DNA of 64,000 nucleotides from Paramicrobacterium humi. GTDB lineage: Bacteria > Actinomycetota > Actinomycetes > Actinomycetales > Microbacteriaceae. The number at the start of each line of letters is the position of its first letter. Positions within the stretch are counted from its first letter, which is position 1. Positions 58,125 through 64,000 of this stretch are shown here, in pieces. The notes under the pieces are model-generated. The model saw only the letters and a program-made list of their open reading frames with translations, was not told where the DNA came from and searched no databases. A program made the position numbers and the translations under genes. The stretch lies in NCBI RefSeq assembly GCF_900105715.1, contig NZ_FNRY01000001.1, forward strand, positions 1,922,001 to 1,986,000, given 5' to 3'.

Positions 58125-58526
58125 ATGGCCAGGGTGAGCGTTCGCTACATCGTCGACGACGTCGATGCCGCACTCAATTTCTACTGCCGATATCTCGGCT
58201 TCGACGAAGTCATGCATCCCGCGCCGGTATTCGCCATGCTCGATCGGGGCGAGCTTCGACTGCTGCTCAGCGCGCCAAACGAGCAGGGCGGCGGAGGAGC
58301 ATCGATGCCCGACGGTACGCGGCCCACGCCGGGCGGCTGGAACCGGATCTCACTCGTCGTCGACGATCTCGAGGAGACGGTGGAGCGGCTGCGGGCCGCG
58401 GGCGTTCGCTTTCGCAACGACATCGTCGTGGGGGTCGGCGGAAACCAAGTGCTCATCGAGGATCCGTCGGGCAACCCTGTCGAGCTGTTCCAGCCGACCA
58501 TTCCGGAAGCGCAGCCGAAGCCGTAG
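58125..58526 (+). CDS. VOC-superfamily (glyoxalase/bleomycin-resistance-like) protein
   Basis: The product has 133 residues with AAGGAGGAAG upstream of the ATG. Paired beta-alpha-beta modules are seen: VRYIVDDVDAALNFYCRYLGFDE and ISLVVDDLEETVERLRAAGVRFRND, with the closing metal-ligand Glu in IEDPSGNPVELFQP. The substrate is unknown. Confidence 0.9.
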   Translation: MARVSVRYIVDDVDAALNFYCRYLGFDEVMHPAPVFAMLDRGELRLLLSAPNEQGGGGASMPDGTRPTPGGWNRISLVVDDLEETVERLRAAGVRFRNDIVVGVGGNQVLIEDPSGNPVELFQPTIPEAQPKP

Positions 58527-58536
58527 GGCTTCGCCG

Positions 58537-59178
58537 CTACAGCTGGCGCTGGATGAAAGCCCTCACGTCGGACGCCGCCTGCTGGTTGATGCCGTGCCCG
58601 AGGCCCTCGTAGATGCGACCCGACAGTGTCGAGTGCGCCGTGAGCCAGTCGGTCGTGCGGACGATCGCGGCCTCGGGAATGACGTCGTCGAGCGTTCCGC
58701 GGCCCCAGAAGATCGGGGGCTTCCGCTCTGCGAGCACGGCATCGCCCGGCTCCTGATCGGGACACACGAAGCCGGCCATGACGACGCCGTAGTCGAAGCG
58801 ATCCGGAGCCCGCCGCATGAGCTGCATCGTCATCGCGCCGCCCTGCGAGAAGCCCATGAGGCCGACGACGGTCGGCTGCACGGTGAGATCGTCGAGCCAG
58901 CCGATGACGGCATCCGTCGACGCATTGATCGTGTCGCGATCGGGACGCGCCTCGCCGTCACGCGGAAACCAGGACCAGCCGTCGATGGGCCACGGCGCGA
59001 CGAGCGGCGCCCGCAGCGACGCGATAACCGGTTCGAGCGGCAGCGACGGCGCGAGGCCGAAGAGGTCGCCCTCGTGCGAGCCGTACCCGTGCAGGAGGAC
59101 GAGGAGGGGGCGGTCTGCGCGGTCGGCTTCCGACGCGGACCACATGACGGCGTCGGCGTCGATCGTGGGCTGGGACAC
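58537..59178 (-). CDS. Alpha/beta-hydrolase (carboxylesterase/phospholipase family)
   Basis: The product has 213 residues from a GTG at 59178 with GAGGAGGAT in front. The oxyanion segment LVLLHGYGSHEGD, the nucleophile elbow GFSQGG, and a C-terminal Asp (GTLDDVIP) and His (EGLGHGIN) complete the triad. It resembles the small YpfH-type esterases. Confidence 0.9.
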   Translation of the reverse strand: MSQPTIDADAVMWSASEADRADRPLLVLLHGYGSHEGDLFGLAPSLPLEPVIASLRAPLVAPWPIDGWSWFPRDGEARPDRDTINASTDAVIGWLDDLTVQPTVVGLMGFSQGGAMTMQLMRRAPDRFDYGVVMAGFVCPDQEPGDAVLAERKPPIFWGRGTLDDVIPEAAIVRTTDWLTAHSTLSGRIYEGLGHGINQQAASDVRAFIQRQL

Positions 59179-59263
59179 GGCATCCTCCTCGGCTGAAGCG
59201 GTGGAAGTCAGCCTACCGGCGCGCTCCGACAGCGGGTTCGGCGGACTCTTGCAACAATGGAGC

Positions 59264-59833
59264 ATGGCCGTACGCACTCCAGACGCAGATGAGCCCGACG
59301 ATCCGCAGCCCGCAGCCACCCCGGGCTGGCTGAGCGACATCGAGCTCGAGCAGATTCGACACCGGCTGCCGCTGCTGTACGTCGAAGCGGTTCCCGTGCG
59401 CGTCGACGGGCTCGGCGTCGTCACCGAGGTCGGCGTGCTGCTGCGCGCGACAGCGACGGGGCAGATGACGCGGACTCTCGTGAGCGGCCGCGTGATGTAC
59501 GGCGAGACGCTGCGCGACGCCCTGTTCCGGCACCTCGAGAAGGACCTCGGACCGATGGCCTTCCCGCTGCTTCCCGCCTCGCCCGTGCCGTTCCACGTCG
59601 CCGAGTACTTCCCGCTCCCCGGCCTGTCACCCTTCACCGACGAGCGCCAGCACGCCGTCGCGCTCGCCTATGTGGTTCCCGTCACGGGCACGTGCGAGCC
59701 GCGGCAGGACGCTCTCGAGCTCACGTGGATGACCCCGGTGGAAGCGCAGTCCGACGCCGTCGCCGACGAGATGGAGGGCGGCCGCGGCACGCTCCTGCGC
59801 ATGGCGCTCGCGAGCGTCGGGGGCCTCATCTGA
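59264..59833 (+). CDS. NUDIX-like hydrolase (DUF4916 type)
   Basis: The product has 189 residues from the ATG at 59264 (ATGG after GGAGC). The core has GRVMYGETLRDALFRHLEKDLGPMAF, a Nudix box with relaxed consensus (one Glu of the REXXEE pair is replaced). This degenerate box is usual in the DUF4916 branch. The substrate is not known. Confidence 0.75.
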   Translation: MAVRTPDADEPDDPQPAATPGWLSDIELEQIRHRLPLLYVEAVPVRVDGLGVVTEVGVLLRATATGQMTRTLVSGRVMYGETLRDALFRHLEKDLGPMAFPLLPASPVPFHVAEYFPLPGLSPFTDERQHAVALAYVVPVTGTCEPRQDALELTWMTPVEAQSDAVADEMEGGRGTLLRMALASVGGLI

Positions 59834-59855
59834 GCCGATTCCCTAGACTGGGCCC

Positions 59856-61130
59856 GTGATGTCAGCAGCCCTGCGCCGAAATCGCGCGCGTCCTGCGTCC
59901 GCGGCCGGGGCGGCGCGGGGCGGCGTCAAGGTCGAGACGGAGGCGCTCGTCGCCGGCGTCATCGCGGGCTTCATCGGCGGAGTCTTCGCCGTCATCGTCT
60001 TCGGCGGCAAGTCGGCGGCGATCTGGGCGAACTGGGAGTGGGGCAGCTGGTCGATCGGCATGGTCTCCGTCGTCGCCGTCGCCGTTCTCGGCACCGTGTC
60101 CGCCGGTTTCGGGTACTGGCGCTCGCGCCGTCTGCCCGGGCAGGAGTGGCGCCTCGCCCTGCCGTGGTGGAAGTTCACGCTCGACGCGATCGTCGTCGCC
60201 GTCGTGCACACGGCGCTCGGCGCGCTCGCGACGGCGCTGCTTCTGTACGTCGTGCAGCTCGCCTTCCGCCGCCTCTCGATCGACCCCGTGAGCGCGTCGA
60301 TCGGCTGCGCGATCGTCGTCGGCCTCGCCGCGTACATGCTCTATCTCGCGGTGTCGCGGCTCAACACCGTCAACCTCTCGCAGCGGATGTTCCTGTTCGT
60401 CGGCGTCGGGCTGCTCACCGCGATGGCGACGTCGACCGACCCCGTCTGGTGGCGCTACCAGATCAGCGTGCTCGGCGCGTACGGCAACCGGCCGAGCATC
60501 AGCTTCAACGCGATCCTCATCGCCGCCGGCGCGCTCGTCACGACCTTCGCCCTCTACGTCGATCGCGACATCCGCAACCTGCACGCCGCCGGCGTCATCC
60601 GCTACCGCCCGGCGGCATCCGTCGTCTCGGGCCTGTTCATCGCCATGGGCGTCGCCCTCGCGGGAATCGGGTTCTGCCCCGTGAACGTCAGCATCGTCGT
60701 GCACAACACGTTCGCGATCGGGCTGTCGGCGCTGTTCGGCATCCTCATGCTCGTCTCGCCGATCGTGCTGCGCGGCATGCCGCTGCCGTTCTTCCTCGCG
60801 ACGCTCGGCGGGCTGCTGCTGCTCGCGCTCGCGACGTGGCTGTTCTACGGCATCGGCTTCCTGCCGCTGACGAACTACGAGCTCATCGCGTTCGGCGTGC
60901 TGTTCGCGTGGATCACCATGTTCGTGCGCTTCCTCGCCGCCCTGCTCGACGCGCGCGAGGCGGCTCCCGCGGGCGAGACGACAGAGACAACAGAGACGAC
61001 AGGCGGGTCGGATGCCGCTGCCGCTCAGCTGCCCGGCAGCGCCCTGCCGCGCACGGCCCCGCTCCCGGAGCACGTGCCGCCGAGGCCTGCGACGCTGCCC
61101 GACCCGCACGACACGGGCCTGCAGCGCTGA
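59856..61130 (+). CDS. Polytopic membrane protein (DUF998-like)
   Basis: The product has 424 residues; GTG at 59856 or ATG at 59859. Eight or nine membrane helices span about 30-365. The periplasmic segment NVSIVVHNTFAIGLSALFGILMLVSPIVLRGMP resembles the DUF998 group of actinobacterial membrane proteins. The C-terminus is Thr/Glu/Pro-rich and probably cytoplasmic. The function is unknown. Confidence 0.65.
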   Translation: MMSAALRRNRARPASAAGAARGGVKVETEALVAGVIAGFIGGVFAVIVFGGKSAAIWANWEWGSWSIGMVSVVAVAVLGTVSAGFGYWRSRRLPGQEWRLALPWWKFTLDAIVVAVVHTALGALATALLLYVVQLAFRRLSIDPVSASIGCAIVVGLAAYMLYLAVSRLNTVNLSQRMFLFVGVGLLTAMATSTDPVWWRYQISVLGAYGNRPSISFNAILIAAGALVTTFALYVDRDIRNLHAAGVIRYRPAASVVSGLFIAMGVALAGIGFCPVNVSIVVHNTFAIGLSALFGILMLVSPIVLRGMPLPFFLATLGGLLLLALATWLFYGIGFLPLTNYELIAFGVLFAWITMFVRFLAALLDAREAAPAGETTETTETTGGSDAAAAQLPGSALPRTAPLPEHVPPRPATLPDPHDTGLQR

Positions 61131-61139
61131 GGCCGCCGC

Positions 61140-64000
61140 TCAGCGCGCGATGCGCAGCGTGCGCACCTCGAACGGCGTGAGCGAGAACTCGGCGCCTCTG
61201 CGCGGCTCGTCGAGTTCGTCTTCCAGAAGTGTGACCTCGCGGATCTCCGCGTGCGGGAACGCCGCCTCGATGCGCCCGTGCGTGCGCGCGCCGAGCGCCT
61301 CGTAGACGCGCACGATGACGTCGCCGGAGCGGTCGTCCGCAAGCTTCACCGCGGACACGACGACGCCCTCCCCGGTGACCTCGACGAGCGGCGGCACCTC
61401 CCTCGCGCCACGCATGGTCGTCGGCGGCGCGTTGAGCGTGAGGCCCGCGGCCGTCGCTTCGGCGGGGTCGGCGCCGATCACGAGTCCCGTCGTGATGACG
61501 TGCGCGCCGTGATCGGTGTCGGGGTCGGGGAATCGCGGGGCGCGCAGCAGCGAGAGTCGCACCGTCGTCGTGACGCCGTCCTCGCCCGCGTCGCGAGTGG
61601 TGTCGTAGCCGTAGATCGAGTCGTTCACGAGCGCGACGCCGAAGCCGGGCTCGCGCACGAGCACGAACCGGTGCATCGACGTCTCGAACTTCGCCGCCTC
61701 CCAGCTCGTGTTCACGTGCGTCGGTCGGACCTGGAAGCCGAACTGCGTCTCCGCCTCCGTGTGCGCCGCGTGCACGTCGAGCGGGAACGCGAGCTTCAGA
61801 AGCTTCTCGGTCTCGTGCCAGTCGATCTCGGCGCGCAGTCGCACGGTCGCCGTCTCCGGCGCGAGCGAGATCACCTGCCGCACGCGCGAGTGCGAGAACG
61901 ACCGCTCGATCACGACTTCGGCGACGCCGTCGACCACGCGGCCGTCGATCGCGTCGACGCTTCGCACATCGGTGACGCGATTGCGGTAGAACGCGTCGAT
62001 GTCCCACGCGTCCCACATGTTCGGGAAGTCCTGGTGCAGCTGCAGCAGGTTCGCCGCGGCGCCCGATGCGATCGCATCGCGGCCGCTCGCCGCGTCGATC
62101 GCGGAGGTCACGAGGCCCTCCGCCGAGACCGCGACCCGAACGCGGGCGTTCTCGAGCACGAACCCGTCGCCGTCGCGGCTCAGCCGGCTGGCGGCATCCG
62201 ATCGTCTGATCTCGCCCGCGCCGAGGGGCACGGGTCCCGCCGTCGAGACAGGGGAGAACACGAGTTCGCGCTCACCGTTGCCCGCGAGCGCGCGCCGGGC
62301 GGCATCGGCGAGGCGGTGGGCGTCCGTGACGATGCCGGCGAGCGTCGCGACCGCCTCGCGGTGCACCCACGCGATCGAGGTGCCCGGCAGGATGTCGTGG
62401 AACTGCTGCAGCAGAAGCAGCTGCCACAGTCGGTCGAGCTCGTCGTACGGGTAGGCGAGGTCGCCGCGCACGGCGGCGGTCGTCGCCCACAGCTCGGCCT
62501 CGAGGAGCGCGTGCTCGGCGCGGCGGTTGCCGGCCTTCGTCGCGTGCTGGCTCGTGAGCGTGCCACGGTGCAGCTCGAGGTAGAGCTCGCCGACCCAGAC
62601 GGGCGGATGCCGAAGCTCCGCCTTGGCCTCGTCGAAGAAGTCGTCAGGATGCCGCCAGGCGACGCGCGCGCTGCCCTCGAGGTTCGCGAGGCGGTTCGCC
62701 TTCCCCGTCATCTCACGCGTGGTGCCGCCTCCGCCGTCGCCCCAGCCGACGGGCGCGATCGAGCTCGACGCGACGCGGCTCTCGGTGAACTGGCGGGAGG
62801 CCCTCGCGACCTCCGTCGCGGAGAGCTGCGAGCTGTAGGTGTCCATGGGCGGGAAGTGCGTGAACACGCGGGAGCCGTCGATGCCCTCCCACAGGAAGGA
62901 GTGGTGCGGGAACGCGTTGCGCTGGTTCCACGAGATCTTCTGCGTGAAGAACCATTCGAAGCCCGCGCGGCGCATGAGCTGCGGCAGCGCGGGGGAGTAG
63001 CCGAAGCTGTCGGGCAGCCACACGCCGCGGCAGCGCTGCCCGAACTCGGCCTCGAAGAAGCGCTGCCCGTGCGAGAACTGGCGCACGAGCGACTCGCCCG
63101 TCGGCATGACCGTGTCGGATTCCACCCACATGCCGCCGAGGGGGAGGAAGCGGCCGGCGGCGACGGCGTCGGCGACGCGCGCGAACACGGCGGGACGGTG
63201 CTGCTTGAGCCACGCGTACTGCTGCGCGCTCGACATGCCGTACAGGAACTCGGGGTCCTCGTCGAGGAGCGCCGTCATCGACGAGGCCGTGCGGGCGACC
63301 TTGCGGATCGTCTCCCGCACGGGCCACAGCCACGCCGAGTCGATGTGGGAGTGGCCGATCGCGGCGATGCGGTGGGCGCTCGCCTCCGCGGGCGAGGCGA
63401 GCACGGCGGCGAGCTCGGCGCGCGCGGCCGCCGCGGTCTCGGGGATGCGTTGCAGGTCGAGCGCGTCGAGGGCGTCGTCGAGCGCCTGCAGAATGCGCAT
63501 GCGGCGCGGCGCCGTCTCGGGCAGCTCGCCCTGCAGGCCGTAGAGCACCTCGAGGTCGAGGGAGAGCTCGAACACCTCCGCCTCGAACACGGCGAGCTCC
63601 ATGCGGCGGGCGCGGTACAGCGGCTCCGTCGACGCCGTCGCGAGGTCGCCCTCGCGCGTCGGCAGGAACGGGTGGTGCTCGAGCAGCAGGGGGTTCGCGG
63701 CCGCCTCGAGGTAGAGCTCGACGCGCTCGCCGCCGGCCGCGGCCTCGGCGACGGGAATCCACTGGTTGCGCGGGTTGAGCGCCTTCACGGGCGTGCCGTC
63801 GGGCCGGTACACGAGCGCCTCGCACTGGAAGCCCGTGAGCGACTCGTCGAAGCCGAGGTCCACGCGCGCCTCCACGCGCCGCCCCGCCCACTCCGTCGGA
63901 ATCTCCCCGACAAGCCGGAACCACGTCGTCGACCACGCCGGTCCCCACGGGGCGGGCACGCGCGCGTCCTCGAACGGCAGCGCCATCGCGTCGCCGGGCG
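61140..64000 (-). CDS. Alpha-mannosidase, GH38, N-terminus cut by window edge
   Basis: About 950 residues are visible; the frame stays open through the right edge, where PGDAMALPFEDARVPAPWGPAW is an internal segment of the family, so roughly 40-60 N-terminal residues are missing. The GH38 catalytic part starts with IGHSHIDSAWLWPVRETIRK (zinc His and Asp) and has the nucleophile region WLPDSFGYSPALPQLM. A beta-sandwich C-terminal half follows. It has no visible signal peptide in the part seen. It likely hydrolyses alpha-mannosides in the cytoplasm. Confidence 0.93.
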   Translation of the reverse strand, partial: PGDAMALPFEDARVPAPWGPAWSTTWFRLVGEIPTEWAGRRVEARVDLGFDESLTGFQCEALVYRPDGTPVKALNPRNQWIPVAEAAAGGERVELYLEAAANPLLLEHHPFLPTREGDLATASTEPLYRARRMELAVFEAEVFELSLDLEVLYGLQGELPETAPRRMRILQALDDALDALDLQRIPETAAAARAELAAVLASPAEASAHRIAAIGHSHIDSAWLWPVRETIRKVARTASSMTALLDEDPEFLYGMSSAQQYAWLKQHRPAVFARVADAVAAGRFLPLGGMWVESDTVMPTGESLVRQFSHGQRFFEAEFGQRCRGVWLPDSFGYSPALPQLMRRAGFEWFFTQKISWNQRNAFPHHSFLWEGIDGSRVFTHFPPMDTYSSQLSATEVARASRQFTESRVASSSIAPVGWGDGGGGTTREMTGKANRLANLEGSARVAWRHPDDFFDEAKAELRHPPVWVGELYLELHRGTLTSQHATKAGNRRAEHALLEAELWATTAAVRGDLAYPYDELDRLWQLLLLQQFHDILPGTSIAWVHREAVATLAGIVTDAHRLADAARRALAGNGERELVFSPVSTAGPVPLGAGEIRRSDAASRLSRDGDGFVLENARVRVAVSAEGLVTSAIDAASGRDAIASGAAANLLQLHQDFPNMWDAWDIDAFYRNRVTDVRSVDAIDGRVVDGVAEVVIERSFSHSRVRQVISLAPETATVRLRAEIDWHETEKLLKLAFPLDVHAAHTEAETQFGFQVRPTHVNTSWEAAKFETSMHRFVLVREPGFGVALVNDSIYGYDTTRDAGEDGVTTTVRLSLLRAPRFPDPDTDHGAHVITTGLVIGADPAEATAAGLTLNAPPTTMRGAREVPPLVEVTGEGVVVSAVKLADDRSGDVIVRVYEALGARTHGRIEAAFPHAEIREVTLLEDELDEPRRGAEFSLTPFEVRTLRIAR

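Overview
The window comes from a high-GC actinobacterium, most probably a member of the Microbacteriaceae (order Micrococcales). The evidence is very GC-rich third codon positions from about 7.6 kb onward, frequent GTG starts with ATGA/GTGA stop-start overlaps, a DUF222/HNH endonuclease, a DevS/DevR pair, and the actinobacterial order ppa, tilS, hpt, ftsH, folE, folP, folB, folK, DUF3180, lysS. The family-level call is inference.

Positions 1-7.3 kb are an accessory segment of visibly lower GC that stops at a tRNA cluster (Glu, Asp, Phe, all minus strand). It holds a lasso-peptide locus. A 49-codon precursor gene (2779-2928) with a textbook leader is followed on the minus strand by a macrocyclase, a B2 leader peptidase, an HPr-kinase-like protein and the 5' end of a likely nucleotidyltransferase. 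A divergent ABC exporter lies opposite. A glycosyltransferase/PAP2 pair is next to it and shares an inverted-repeat motif in its upstream region. The precursor ends in Ser-Ser, so the kinase suggests a C-terminally phosphorylated and perhaps further decorated lasso peptide, as in paeninodin-type systems. This is the most exciting locus in the window.

Positions 7.8-28.5 kb are mostly core: a secreted M23 peptidase, pyrophosphatase, tilS-hpt-ftsH, a folate operon (folE, folP, folB, folK) with a biotin ECF transporter (bioY-bioM-bioN) lodged between folP and folB, membrane PH-domain proteins, lysS, a DevSR-like two-component system, cardiolipin synthase and a ZIP-type transporter. Positions 28.5-31.7 kb carry a patatin-like gene preceded by a short leader ORF, and an operon of three DUF2975 membrane proteins plus an XRE regulator driven from a region with a large perfect inverted repeat. 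clpC follows.

Positions 34.5-64 kb contain Ppx/GppA, a GNAT acetyltransferase, a pair of secreted phosphate/nucleic-acid scavenging enzymes (ExeM/NucH-type nuclease and an LPXTG-anchored 5'-nucleotidase), radA, tRNA-Ser(CGA), a PadR/membrane-protein pair with its probable operator, a DUF2249 protein, a nucleoside hydrolase, a coupled nei-type glycosylase and Lhr helicase, a DUF222/HNH protein, small metabolic enzymes, and an alpha-mannosidase (GH38) cut by the right edge. I saw no insertion sequence, prophage or CRISPR array.
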